Shown: piece by piece, positions 38,501 through 49,748 of the stretch
How positions within the stretch are numbered: the stretch's first letter is position 1
Layout: each line of letters opens with the position of its first letter
Assembly: GCF_024713975.1 (NCBI RefSeq)
Contig: NC_091111.1
Coordinates: 1,302,001-1,366,000 of the forward strand
DNA length: 64,000 bases
Origin: Paralichthys olivaceus
Taxonomy: Eukaryota; Chordata; Actinopteri; Pleuronectiformes; Paralichthyidae
Direction: 5' to 3'
Notes under the pieces: model-generated
Told to the model about the DNA's origin: nothing
Database searches by the model: none
Seen by the model: only the letters and a program-made list of their open reading frames with translations
Program-made: the position numbers and the translations under genes

Positions 38501-41500
38501 TCTTCTATTCTGACTTTGGTAACACTATAAGGATCGAGGAAATATGCTGGAGGACGTACGTTGTAGGGTTGTCTTCTTGTATCTCAAGAGGACCTCAAGG
38601 GACAAACATTCACTTGGACTGAAGGATGAACTGATTTGATTTTGGTGGTCTAAGGTCAAAAGGTCAATGTCATGTTAGCCTTACAAAACACATATTTTGC
38701 CTTGTGAATGTGATGTATCAGGAACACCTCAGGGAATTCTTTCAGTTTTGGCTTACATTCGCTTGGACTCACTGATTAACTGAATTTTATGCTGTTATCG
38801 AACTATGCCGTGCAGATAGGTGTTTGTTATTTTACCTTTAGACATGCGCTGGACTCTAAAAACAAAAACACATGATCTCCGCAGCAGAATTAATGTGTTG
38901 CATCCTGCCTCTTCCTGCTGCACCGCCCCTCACCTCAACACTCAAAGGATTTCTGTGCTGTTTATAAATGCGTCTGAGCAGAATGTACATATGTGAAAGG
39001 CAAACTCTGGGAAAAGTCCAGACCCAATTGTGTGGATTGTGTCTCCTCTCTGAAAACGGCATCAGTTAAATGTGTGACATAACTGAAACACAGTTTAACA
39101 CAATACAATTCAGTGTGTGTAATCATAAATGCAAAGAATGGTGTAAGAATGCTTTATCAGCATAAAGCGTCTCGTTCAAAAGATGTCAAGTCAACTTCTC
39201 AAGCTTTCATCTCCACATCTGAGCATCAGAATCAGCTAACATGAGGTTGATTACACATTACCCTGCCATGCTTTTATAATTTCATTCTGTTTGGTGCAGC
39301 TGAAGAAAGACAGTGTAGTGATTGCACTTCAAAGTGTAACTGAACTTCACATAGCTTCTCATTTAACCTCCAGCAGCCTGTAAAACAGTTCTGTGTAAGT
39401 GTGTTCAGATCAGGATTTTTTGGGCCGATCACAGGGTCTGTGGCGCCTGACTAACATGCGTCCTGGGTTTTCTAAGTAAATGGTAAATGGTTTGTATTTA
39501 TATAGCTCTTTTCTAGTCTTTAGATTTAGATTTCCTTTATTGTCCCTCAGTGGGGAAATTCACATGTTACAGCAGTAGCACAAGATTTAACTCCAAAGAG
39601 AGGACAAACAAACAAGCAAACAGAAACACACAACATCAGGTAGTATATATAGCAGCAGTTGTACATGGGCAAATAGCAAAATTTTTAAATTGTACTGTGG
39701 TTATTGCAGTGGTTAATTGCACATTGCGTGTGTGTGTGTGGTCTACTGGGGGGGGGTCAGACCTGGTTGTTAAATAGTCTGACAGCAGCGGGAAGGAAGG
39801 ACCTACGATATCTCTCCTTCACACACCTGGGGTGAAGGAGTCGGTCACTGAAGGAGCTGCTCAGTGCAATGATGGTGTCCTGCATGGGGTGGGAGACATT
39901 GTCCAACATTGATGATAGTTTCGTCATCATCCTCCTCTCTCCCACCACCTGCACTTGATGACCACTCAAAGCTTGTTTGCCATTCATACAGTGCATCTAT
40001 TAGCAGCACTTTTTGTTCTATGAGGGGCAATTCAGGGTTCAGCCTCTTGCCCAAAGACACTTCGGCATGCACATCGGAAAGACTGGGAATCAAACTGCTG
40101 ACCTTCCGGTTGGAGGACCACTCTACCCCTCAGCCACAGCTGCCCAAAGTGACCACCTTTGATCAGATTTCTCTTCCCTGTTCTTGATGCAAATAAACAC
40201 TACAGGCCTGAATTTACAATTGCTCATAGATGGAATTTCACAAAGTTTATAAAGATTCTCTCCATTCAACAACGTCAATTACATCACCAGTACAGCAAAT
40301 GGTGAGCAGACAGCTTATGTTTCATGTGTTCTTATCCTTAAATGTGGCCTCAGGCTGAATGTGGTCTGAGCGGTCAGATCGCCGATCAAACTAATTAGAA
40401 GGAATTTGGGCTGATACCGATCTGTGGCAGATCATCGCAGCACCCTTAGTTCTCTCTCTACTGAAACCAGACTGCTTCTCTCACAGTGACAGATGCTGAA
40501 GGTTGTGTTGGGCACTAAGGATTTAGTGATGGAGTCAACATGTTGTGTGGTATCACATGCTTATGTCTCTATTGATTGCTGATTAATTGATTGCTCTCTG
40601 AAATCTACATTTGTTTGAGTCACCCTGACAAGGTTGTTAAGTTTTTAAAGCTGGAGTTTCACACAAAGGCCTCCAGTCTCTTCACTATAGCTGAGTCATC
40701 AACCTGTCACTTGCACATCAGAGCCAACGCCTAGGGAGGAGCAGTATTCAAGTCCTTTTCCCATATGATGAAACAATTTAACAACTGAGCATTGGAATCA
40801 GGAAATAAAAATAAGATTTAAAAAAACCTGCAACAGGGAAGCAATAACAAATGTCTGATTACATTTACCTACATTAATTCAAATCTTTTGTTTTATATTT
40901 TTTATATGTTTTATGTTTTTAAGTTGTAACCCAGTAGAGAATAGAGATACAGGCAGGACAGGATGTGCATCGATATAGATACTGTGCTGTACGTGAATTT
41001 ATTTTAACGTTGCATTGGTACAGAGGTTGCTTTGTAGCACAGGCCACAAAGTTGTAGCATCAGTAAACATCTGTTTCCATCTCAGAACACATTCATAGTT
41101 CAATTCCTAATCATTTTGCATACAAGGCACACAAATTCCAAAACATGAAACAAACATAAACAACAACAAGCTCTCTTTAATTTGAAAGTAGTTTTTCTCT
41201 AATTTTGTCACAGGCTCATTTTTTTGCATATAAAACAGCCCAGAAAATAGTGCTTCATTTTCTGTCATCATAGTTAATTTACCAAGTTGTAATGTCTCGA
41301 GGTAACTTCAGGCAAAGATCTGGATTTCCAGTTGGACGAAGCTATGAGGGGGAAACACTTCTGGAGTCAAGGGGTAAACTTCGTTAGAGCAGAATCCAGT
41401 ACTTCTCTGAGAAATGAACAAACAAGTAGTTTTTGCTGAAGTAAAAGACAAGCCTGTGTGTGTTGTTTCTGAGAACATGGTTGCAGTCATGAGAAAGGTC

Positions 41501-42588
41501 AATCTCAAGCTCATTACAGCCAGAAACTTGCATGTGGGAAGGATAAGGTCATTGCTCTTCGGCAGCATTCGGGTGCCCAAAAGCAGATTTCACAAGACCA
41601 CATTCTGACTAACATGGTAATACACTGCTCAATAATAATTTCACAATATAACACCAAGTCAGTTAAACTTGAGAGATATCAATCTGTTCATTTAGGAAGC
41701 ACAAGTGATTGTGAATCAATTTCACTGCTTTGGTGGACATTAAAGTGACAACAGGTGCAATGGAGAGGAACAAGCAAGACAACGCCCAAAGAGAGAATAG
41801 TTTTCTATGTGGTGGCCACAGACAGTTGTTCTCCTCATCCTTCCTGACTGATTCTTTTCTAGTTTTGTGTTCTGCTGGTGTCCTTGTCGGCAGGACCGAT
41901 ATCTTTCCTCCTCTGTGCGAGGAGCAACAGGAGGAGCACTGCCAGTGCCCTATAAAATGACCTCAAACATTCAACGTTAGCTGCCTGTACCATCATCCAG
42001 CATGGCCGGTGTAGTGGTGGGTCAGTGATGGTCTGGGGAGGCAGATCCTTGGAGGGCTGCACAGACCTCCATGTCGTAGCCAGGAATACCCTGACTGCTT
42101 AGGTACTGGGATGAAATCCTCAGCTGGTGCAATGGGGCCCTGGGTTCCTCCTGGTGCATGTAGAGGCCATACACTCTACTGAGACACATTATGAGTTCCG
42201 GACTTTCTGCAGACTTTATGCTAGGGGTCCAGCTGGAGAAAGTCTGCAGAAACTCCAGAGGCTCTCACTCGGACATTTGGTTCACACATACAGCCCCTCC
42301 AGTCTGGAGGAGCTCCAGAGTTAAGTTGTGTGTCCGAAAGCAGCTTAAGTCACCCGCTCATGTCTTCTCTTACATGTCCAGGACAATGAGAAGAGCCAGA
42401 GAGACAGAAAAACAGGCCGCCAGCATTCCCGCTCCCGCTCCCGCTCCAGAGACAGGGACAACAAACACAGCAGGTCCAGGGGCAAACATGGGAAGGAGGG
42501 ACGCAGCAAAGGCCACAGCTACAAGGACAGGAGCTGCAGCCGCTCCCCGAAGAAGTCCAAGGATAAAGAGAGGAGTAGATACAGATGA
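29556..42588 (+). CDS. ppil4: Peptidyl-prolyl isomerase-like 4 (cyclophilin with RRM)
   Basis: Nuclear cyclophilin linked to the spliceosome. Thirteen exons join in frame to 472 residues (human 492): 29556-29625, 29943-30010, 31262-31326, 31420-31537, 31868-32010, 32176-32272, 33263-33379, 33460-33584, 33757-33823, 36583-36694, 37653-37749, 38285-38417, 42382-42588. All introns are GT-AG. The cyclophilin domain covers residues 1 to about 165 ([18 protein letters not shown] start, '[18 protein letters not shown]', '[20 protein letters not shown]'). The RRM spans about 240-318 with RNP1 'CYAFIEF' (282-288). The C-terminus is a Lys/His-rich stretch ('[11 protein letters not shown]'), then an RS-rich tail (RSRSRSRD) ending in '[14 protein letters not shown]', nearly the human end. 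The segment that in human lies between the basic stretch and the RS tail ('GHYEEEESCWE') has no exon I can find. Introns 9 and 12 are the largest and full of transposons. Confidence 0.95.
30141..30658. mobile_element. Harbinger-type non-autonomous element, intron 2 of ppil4
   Basis: Terminal inverted repeats of at least 28 bp: the left end starts AGCCTAGTTTATGCTTC and the right end closes GAAGCATAAACTAGGCT. Both run inwards into GTGACG/CGTCAC and 'cggcgta' motifs. A TTA lies directly outside each end (30138-30140 and 30659-30661), matching the 3-bp TWA target duplication of PIF/Harbinger elements. The 518-bp body is far richer in CpG than its surroundings. It contains a 95-codon minus-strand frame (30179-30466, starting [20 protein letters not shown]) that looks like a transposon-derived N-terminal remnant rather than a host gene. 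No transposase core (DDE) is present. Confidence 0.82.
33101..33178 (-). mobile_element. LINE tail upstream of ppil4 exon 7
   Basis: 'aatcaatcaatcaatcag', then 'tttgtatcgcccatattcac' and 'caatatgtctcatagg', the same tail as at 9.99 and 25.7 kb, truncated about 85 bp before the exon 7 acceptor. Confidence 0.75.
33866..34016 (+). mobile_element. Tc1-like transposon relic, ppil4 intron 9
   Basis: The phrases 'gtgcattcagacagttttc', 'agaccccttt', 'cccataatgacc', 'gtattcagacactttgc' and 'gagatgtttctacaacg' correspond, in order, to the non-coding end of a widespread fish Tc1-like family. It is short and internally deleted. Recognition is from memory of the family. Confidence 0.6.
34084..34310 (+). 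mobile_element. Teleost MITE fragment, ppil4 intron 9
   Basis: 'cacttcagctttttgggaaa', 'tacgcacactcgcattcttt', then 'tagcctagcttagcatgg'. This is a familiar non-coding fish repeat type, diverged. No open frame. Confidence 0.45.
34661..35012 (+). mobile_element. TTAA-flanked MITE, copy 3, ppil4 intron 9
   Basis: Begins 'ttaaaggtccagtgtgtaag'. The body matches the 12.64-kb copy ('ggggtcctctctaaggagg', 'catgtttggaaggggagg'). The right end is shortened ('cattagaacctttaag') and lacks most of the inverted repeat. Confidence 0.75.
35013..36582. other. ppil4: Rest of ppil4 intron 9, no feature recognised
   Basis: AT-rich intronic sequence. An 80-codon plus-strand frame (35731-35973) has no splice-site support or homology I recognise. 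Confidence 0.45.
38560..38795 (+). repeat. Two-unit interspersed repeat, ppil4 intron 12
   Basis: The phrases 'tatctcaagaggacctcaag' and 'tgtatcaggaacacctcagg' start two diverged units, each followed by 'acattcacttggact'-like sequence and 'ggtcaaaaggtcaatgtc'. This is a common tandemly organised teleost repeat. The unit length is roughly 130 bp. Confidence 0.55.
39475..40145 (+). mobile_element. MITE copy 4 split by a Rex1/CR1-like LINE
   Basis: The left part ('aaatggtttgtatttatata', 'gctcttttctagtctt') stops at about 39519. The right part resumes at about 39953 with 'cttgatgaccactcaaagc' and runs through 'ttgcccaaagacacttcgg' to 'ggaccactctacccctcagc'. Rejoining the two halves restores the family consensus across 'tctagtcttgatgacc'. 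Confidence 0.8.
39520..39952 (-). mobile_element. Rex1/CR1-like LINE 3' end (nested)
   Basis: On the minus strand a frame (39996-39757) includes '[20 protein letters not shown]' and 'AVRLFNNQV', the usual C-terminus of Rex1/CR1-type pol proteins. The minus-strand 3' end reads 'ccactgagggacaataaagg', typical of the class. It is 5'-truncated, as expected for target-primed insertion. Confidence 0.7.
40146..41860. other. ppil4: Rest of ppil4 intron 12, little recognised
   Basis: Mostly unassigned AT-rich sequence. I looked specifically for an exon encoding the acidic 'GHYEEEESCWE'-like segment of mammalian PPIL4 and did not see one in any frame. Confidence 0.4.
41865..42200 (+). mobile_element. 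Tc1-like transposase relic just before ppil4 exon 13
   Basis: Conceptual translation gives '[12 protein letters not shown]' (about 41918-41953), then '[20 protein letters not shown]' and 'VARNTLTA' (about 42018-42100), and 'GALGSSW' with flanking 'gaggccatacactctactga' (to about 42200). These are in-order pieces of an IS630/Tc1-type transposase and its 3' flank. Large internal deletions and stops show it is dead. It ends about 180 bp before the final ppil4 exon. Confidence 0.75.
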
Positions 42589-42792
42589 AGGAGGGTAGAG
42601 AACAACAGAGGATCATCTTAATCTTACTGAATATCTTTGTGGCAGAGAAGAGTGGAACTGTATTCAGCATGAATAATATGACATCTAAATGTCCTCAGGT
42701 CTAAACCACTGACTTCCCTCAAAATAACTTTACCTTGACTTTGAAAAAGATCGGCTGATTCTCACGTCCTGAGAAATGTTTTTTATGCATAT

Positions 42793-42798
42793 ATTAAA
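42793..42798 (+). terminator. ppil4: Possible poly(A) signal of ppil4
   Basis: ATTAAA about 205 bp after the stop codon. It is the first canonical or near-canonical hexamer and is followed by T-rich DNA at 42848. Confidence 0.4.
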
Positions 42799-44784
42799 AG
42801 GTTTCCATAAACTGACAGTTTCCGTGTCACTTTTATCATATCTGTATTTTTTTTTTTTTTTAACACCGTGACAGACTTCCCCATCTGAATGTTACTTACT
42901 TCCTCCTCTGACACGCTGCCCAGTTTAGAACAAAGAAGACAGATGATTAATGTTACCTTTTGACTTGACGTTTTTAACAGGTGGGTGTTATACATTCATA
43001 GCGTGGGTATGGAAAATTGCATGATTGAGTATGTCCCAGCCACAGTGCTGAGTAAATTCTCCGGTGTCTCCCTCCACCCACCTCATAGAGCTGCATGATG
43101 GTGCTACAGTGTCTCAAAGCGTCAGAGCTCATAAGGCAAATACAGTTAATGTTTTTAGGTGTGATGGGATAAGATAGAATATTTTGCTGATGAGAGAGGA
43201 ATTACTAAGTGTACCTGTCACCTGTCCATGTGATAGACAGTCACAGGAAGCTGTGTATAACATGAAGTAAAACTTGTATGTGGTATATGTTGAGAGGCTC
43301 AGATATTATAAATGAGAACTGAGAACACTCAGAAGGTGTGCTGTAATTACATGGGATGTCAATTAGAAAAAGCGAATGTAATAAACCTTTAAATTTGTTT
43401 CAAGAAACTAATTGGTTCACTTTGAAATATTTTGATGTCATTCAAGACACTGATGTAATTAATCAACTACAGATGTAATTATACTCAAATATCATGTCAG
43501 CTATAATAGTCAAATAATAATAGCTATTACCTGATTGTTCTACACTTGGTAGTTTAACTTGAAATGATTTCCTACGAGGCATTACAGGTGTGTAGATACA
43601 ATCATTAAGTTGAATTCTCAGTTGTAACAGCAGATCTAAGCTCAAGGATTGAATATGTCATTTTTCAGTGAGAGTCACCACACAATGCTGCGAATTTCCC
43701 CAAAATACATAGTCGTTTAGTGGGTGGAGGGGGTTGAATGGAAAGAGGTCTTCCACAGTGAACAGTTTAAGAAGTGAAAGATCAGTCAGAGCTTAGGGGA
43801 AAGAGAAGGGTTGCGCAGCTTCCCACAGGTGGAGGCTCGAGTGGAGACTTCCCCAGCCTCCTCCTACATTCGATGCACTCAACTTTCTAGAAAGTCACAA
43901 AGCACACACCAAGGTGAGGCCTCGAAATAAAACACAAGTGTGCTGAGTAGTTTGTCAAGGATTTGTTTTATTGACCAGAGCCTGAGGTGTTGCACACGTC
44001 CCTCTACTCGTCATCAGATCGTGTCTTTGTCCGCATTCTTCTCCACTGTTTTGCTCTCTTATTTGTTTCATTGGCATGTGTACTTAAGGAAAGCAAGAGC
44101 TGTCACACACTACTGTTACTCCAAATTCCCGACATAGAGTATGAACACATGCAGTACCTTCAGTTATACATTCACTGATTCACGTTCATATATAGAACTC
44201 AAACTTCTGCTGTGTTTTCTCTCCCTTTCTCATTGGAGGGTTGTAATTTTATGATTTTATGATATTTATTATCATTCGTTTCTGACCTCTGGTCTCTCAC
44301 AGAAGGAAGTGACAAAGAGAAAGTATAGACATACATTTCACAGCATATGCCTTATGTTCACTAGATAAGGCAATTATACATGTTTAACTTTTTTTAATAA
44401 CTCATTTAGCAGAATGCAGAGTTTACAGGAACTGTTGTTTTCAAGCTCTGTCACACTGATAATATTATAGTGATACTAAAAGATCAGCAACATTGATAGC
44501 AGCACCAGCTCAACATGATAATACAAATAATCATAATAATGGATGGATCCTATAGCACGAGGACAAACATACCGTATATGAGGAAATATGATCAATATGT
44601 ACATCGTATTTATTTGCATCATTTATATTTACATATACATTTACTCATTTACGCTGTTATCCAAAGGGACTCAACAACTGTTAGACAGCAAAGAAGCATC
44701 AGTACCATTAAGTACCAAGTTCTCATAATCTGCTCATCAAGACAATGTGTTTTTCTGCTCACCTCAAACAGTCGAGGCAGATGA

Positions 44785-44995
44785 ACGCCCACATTGAGTC
44801 TGGTTCTAGAGGTTTCTCCCTGTTAACGAGGGAGTTTTTCTCTCCACAGTCGCCAAAGTGCTGCTCATTGTGAGAACTGTTGGGTTTCTCTATATTAATA
44901 AGATTTTAACGTCTTGACCTTCTGTGTAACGTGCCTTCAGATACAGTATATTATGATTTGGAGCTATACAAATAAAATTGGATTGACTTGGATGT
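44785..44995 (+). mobile_element. L2/Maui-like LINE 3' tail
   Basis: 'gagtctggttctagaggttt', 'ctccctgttaacgagggag', then 'gagctatacaaataaaattg' and 'gattgact' repeats. This is the standard 3' end of teleost L2-type elements, 5'-truncated. Confidence 0.75.
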
Positions 44996-45649
44996 GTGGA
45001 AGATCAGGTAAAGAAGTCACAGGAAGATTTGACATGTTAGAGTGTTAGTTCTAGAAGACAGAGATGGACATCCTCTTTCTGAGAACACTTGGAAGCTTGT
45101 TCTATACAAATGAGAACAGTTGCCTGTTCCATATGCATGAAGGGAGGAGGAGGAATAGTCAAGGTAATTGGCTACTGTTCATTTTATACATTTGCATATC
45201 ATCATGTTGTCATCCAACTTGTTTTTCTGACATCAGAGAAAATGGGTGTGTGGAAATCCACTGAAGCTTTGTGTGAGCACCCTCAGCAGTCTTTACCCTT
45301 GGCTCAACATTTCTCAGAATCAGGAGCAGTTCAGGTAAACTGCTGTGGTGTCAACTTACCCTTCTGGACAAAAACATTCAATATAATCACAACACGATCA
45401 ATATTAAGAATATCTTGTCTATAATTGTCAAAGAAATATTGACTTGCTGGTGAGCTCTTTCAGCTGCACGTTGTTTGATTGAGGACTGAACGAGTGAATG
45501 ACAGCAGTCCTCACTCATTGGAAGGACAGCTGACAGGATTTTAATTTCTCTTTATTTTAATATCACTCTGCTGCTTTCTAATGCTTTTAATGTTAAACTG
45601 TATCTCTTGGGTTGGATTAGACCTCATCTTGTAGTTTTGGGAATATTTC

Positions 45650-46350
45650 TGTCATGAAGTCATGGAACAGCCTGTAAAACATGAAACAGACCATGATGGT
45701 ACATTATATTCCCCCTAGAATAATAATCATAAAGATCATAAAGCATAAAGATGCTCTAGTGGGGTGATATGGTACTATGAGCTCTTATAGGTATAAATGT
45801 GCCATATTATTAAGGCCCTTGTAGGTGAGGAAGAGAATTTTAAATTCTATTCTAAATTTTACTGGAAGCCAGTGTAGTGAAACTTATACAGGAGATATGT
45901 GAACTCTTTTCCTGGTTCTTGTCAGGACATGTGCTGCAGCATTTTGGACAAGCTGTAGTTGTTTAACAACTTCCTGCTGGAGCCTGATAATAAGGAATTA
46001 CAATAATCAAGTCTGGGTGTATCTGGATGACAGCTGATGGTGGACTATGATTACTGACAATAACTCCATTATGTAACAAACTGTTTCTTCTAATCAATGT
46101 TGTAAATACTGTTAATTTGCTGATGTTCTCAGTTACACGTGGCATCTACTGCACGTCTGTCCGTCCTGGGAGAGGGATCCCTCGTGGCTCTCTCTGAGGT
46201 TTCTACAGAGTTGTTTTGGTAGTTTTTCCATACTCTTGTGGAGGGTCAGGGACAGAGGATGTCAGCACCTTGTCAAAGCTCTATGAGACAAATTGATGAA
46301 TGAATATGGTTTATAGAAATAAAATATGACTGATTGATTGATTGAACAAC
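45650..46350 (+). mobile_element. L2-type LINE 3' region with TGAT tail
   Basis: Contains 'gagagggatccctcgtgg', 'ctctctctgaggtttctac', 'ggtagtttttccatactc', 'gctctatgagacaaattg' and ends in 'tgactgattgattgattga'. It is the sense-orientation counterpart of the tails at 9.99, 25.7 and 33.1 kb. The left boundary is approximate. Confidence 0.68.
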
Positions 46351-46469
46351 AAGCTGCTGCTCTGACAGTAGTGGTGACTCTCAAATAGATTTGTCTAATA
46401 GGTCGCTAGTTTGGTCACTTGTTTTTTTTTTAATCAGATGATTGTGAATAGTCTGTAAATGTTGCATCA

Positions 46470-47770
46470 AACTGCCCGATGGAGTAATAGAAATTGTGTA
46501 ACCCTGAAACCATAGCACCAGATTTATATTTGAACCATTTCTCATCTATTGATCTTTCTGAACTGACCTAACTAGTTTCATCATCTAAACCAACAACTTG
46601 TCAATTAGACTCTCTCCCAACTAGACTTTTTAAGGATGTTTTCCCACTAATTGACAGTTCCATATTAAATCAGATTAATATGTCTTTGTTAACCGGCTAT
46701 GTACCACAAGCTTTTAGGTAGCTGTAATTAAACCTCTGCTTAAAAAGTCCACTCTTGATCCAGAGGTTTTAGCTAATTATAGACCCATATGATTACTTAG
46801 ATAGTAACAGTTTGCTGGAAAAATTCCAGTCAGGATTTAGAATCCATCACAGCACAGAAACAGCACTATTGAAAGTCACTAATGACCTTTTCATGGCATC
46901 AGATGATGGACTTGTCTCTGTACTCGTCCTGTTGGATCTTAGTGCAGCATTTGACACCAGAGATCACAAGATCCTGTTACAGAGACTAGAACAACATTTA
47001 GGGATCAGAGGAACTGCACTAGACTGGTTTAAATCATCTTTATCAGATAGATTTCAATTTGTTAACGTCAACAATGACCCCTCCATGCACATGCAAGTTA
47101 ATCATGGAGTTCCACTAGGTTCTGTCCTTGGACCGATACTCTTCACCGTATACATGCTCCTCTTAGGCAACATCATGAGAAAGCACCACATACACTTCCA
47201 TTGTTACGCAGATGACACCCAGCTGTACATTTCTATGAAGCATGATGAATCTAATCACTTAGTTCAACTTCAGGAATGTCTCAAGAACATCAAGGCCTGG
47301 ATGACCCAAAACTTCTTAGGTCCAAAATTCAGAATAGAATTCAAGATCCTGCTTCTCACATATAAAGCCCTTGACAACCAGGCCCCTTCATATAACAAAT
47401 AGATCACTTTGTTCTCAAAACACAGGCTCTCTTGTAGTTCAAAGAGTCTGTAAGATTAGAACAGGAGGTAGAGCATTCAGCTACCAGACTCTTCTCCTGT
47501 GGAACCAGCTCCCACTGCCCCCCCACACTCATTTATTTATTTTAATACATGTCAATAACTGTGTCTTTTTTCTCCCATAGTCCCTCTCACTCTTTCTCTC
47601 TCATTGCAGATATCTCTGACTCCAGAACTGCAGGACAACAACTATTGTTATTATTATGAACATAATAATTATTAACAACAATACTTCAGTCAGCTGATAC
47701 CTGATTGTGCTCAAGTGTTCCCAGTCTCTCTATGATTTGGCGCAATACAAATAAAATTGAATTGAATTGT
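46470..47770 (+). pseudogene. L2/Maui-type LINE reverse transcriptase, deleted
   Basis: An open stretch of 196 codons (46812-47402) shows 'FQSGFRIHHSTETALLKVTN', 'LLDLSAAFDT', 'GVPLGSVLGP' and the catalytic 'YADDTQLY' of L2-clade reverse transcriptase. Upstream, further RT sequence ('LLTGYVPQAF') is broken by stops. After 'AWMTQNFLG' the frame jumps directly to 'RIEFKILLLTYKALDNQAPS', skipping the middle of the normal C-terminal region. An internal deletion therefore removed part of the domain while keeping the frame open. The 3' end 'ttggcgcaatacaaataaaa' plus 'ttgaattgaattg' closes the element at about 47770. No endonuclease domain is present. Confidence 0.85.
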
Positions 47771-49748
47771 AACTTAAGTCAGTAATACTGCACTTGGGCT
47801 GCCGATGGTGTAAAGTTCATGAACATAATTCTGTCAAAATTCAGGGATGTAGCACTCGACCACAGTCACTACATCCAAATATGAGGCTACAGCCAGCATC
47901 TGGCGTAGCTAACAAAAGGCTAGCTATAGGGAAAAGGAAAAGCATTATCCATCTCTCTGACTCCACCTGTCAGCATCTCTCCATACAATGGAGTTAAAAC
48001 CCAAAGTGTCAGTTTTACATCAGGTTATCGTGTGCAGGACTTTTCAGGCTCATCAATGGATGACAGACCCTCTTTACTTTATAGCAGCTCCTACGACACA
48101 CATATTCCACGTTGTAAACTACAAATAGAATGAAAAGACTGAATGACTAATAAAATCTCAATGCCAGACGCAGCTGGCTTCCTGGTGCTCTTCATTGTTT
48201 TATCAGAGATATTTAATCAGCAGAGATTTCCCCACACCACAGCAGAAGAGCTCTGAGAAACAGTAAATCTCTCAGGCTCCCAGGTCAGGCAGCCTACTGA
48301 CGAGGAAGTACCTCACAGATTTAGAGTGTCTGTTCCTTGCTGGTCACAAAGACTTTTTTTTCTCAGCAGCGAGCATTCACTTCCTCCTCTGAGTAATAGG
48401 AGCAGCTTCACACAGACCAGTGTGTCTGTCACAGCAGCTGACTGAATGACTGACTGTGCTGAGCTCTCTCACACGCACAACACACGGATTTAAAGAGGGA
48501 CCCGTGCTCCAAATCCACGCCGTGCTGAATGTGTAAGTAGAAAATAAGAGAGAACATTTGAGTCCCGTGACAGCGTAGCTCTGCTCTTTGTGTTGACATG
48601 AACATGAATCCTCAGCCACAGCCTGTAGCTGCGTCTTGTTAAGACTTGTCATGTCTCAGATTGCAAGAAACTAGTAGGTGTCAGGGTGATAGTGTGTGCT
48701 GACTGTGTGAACGGGGCTGCAAGGAGCAAAGGTTGGTGGAGTTTGGACATGTGACAGAAAGAGACTGGTGAGGGGAGCTGGTAAATGTGAAAATAACTCA
48801 GCAGCAGAGGATGTGGTTTGGTGGAGGTTGTAGAAAGCCTGTCTTCACCAAAGCCCCCTGCAGAGGGAGGATGTGTCAGATGAAAACCCTTTGTTTTAGG
48901 ACGTGTTTTAAAATAAAATCCTCGATTGTTATGGCTTCAGTACGGTAAAGAGACAACCGTCTTTGCGTCACAACTTTCTTTTTTCCCTCATTCTTCAAAT
49001 GTCAAGTTGAGACATCAAAAGCAGCGAGGGCTAATCAATCCATCTTGCTTGACAAGGATCAAAATGTCTCCACAAAGAGTAACAATGTGGGCCGAAAGTG
49101 AGTTGAATTGTTTTAACATGACAGGTCTTCTCATTTTCTGTGTTTCATGCTCTCAGGTGTTGTGTTAAAGTGTTGCACTAAGAATAACTCTGCTGGTGGG
49201 AGGAAACGTAAAACAAGTGGGTTGAGTCATTCAACAGTTTTGGCCTTCAGATAAATAAGTATGATTTCTCTATGGCCATGAAGTTCAGGGGGTTTTCAGA
49301 CATTGATTCAGGGGGGAGGGTGACATACCCACTCTTTCATTCACATCTGTAGCTGAGTTCAAAGAGTAACTCAAATAATAGAGCCGAGTATCAGTGCGGA
49401 CCCTTAGCTTCCTCCTCTGCTGTGACAGGGGCTTTCTTAACCAGCATGACGTCAGCTACTGCTTGCGCTTGCGTTAACAGTCATGAGGTTGTGGTAAGCA
49501 GAGTCGATTCTGTGAGCAGCAGTCAAACCACAATTGATTTGTCTGAAAACTCCTATGAGACCACAGCTTTGCTTCTTGTGTTTACAGTGACAGAGGTCCC
49601 TTTCTGGCACCTGTCAACTGTTCCAAAACACAGTGTGTCACTGTGGCAACACGGATGAGCCAGAATAAGGAGGCGAGGAGGATTCCCCTGATAGATAGTC
49701 CTGACAAGACAGAGGAGAGGAAAGACACACTCTGACTCAGTGCTCACA

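Larger units (their letters stand above)
42800..49740. other. ppil4-zc3h12d intergenic region
   Basis: No host coding exon found. It contains LINE tails (44.79-44.99 and 45.65-46.35 kb) and a reverse-transcriptase relic (46.47-47.77 kb). The part from 48.38 to 48.66 kb has a TATA-like 'ggatttaaagaggg' and a donor-like 'gtgtaagtag' (about 48531) and might hold the zc3h12d promoter and first non-coding exon, but this is weak. Confidence 0.45.

Noticed and set aside
46812-47402. A functional host reverse-transcriptase gene
   Set aside because: The flanks show broken LINE coding sequence, a LINE 3' tail and an internal deletion, so it is a transposon relic.
49740-49748. Alternative GTG start for zc3h12d
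   Set aside because: The ATG at 49749 begins the family's N-terminal helix, and GTG starts are rare in vertebrate nuclear genes.
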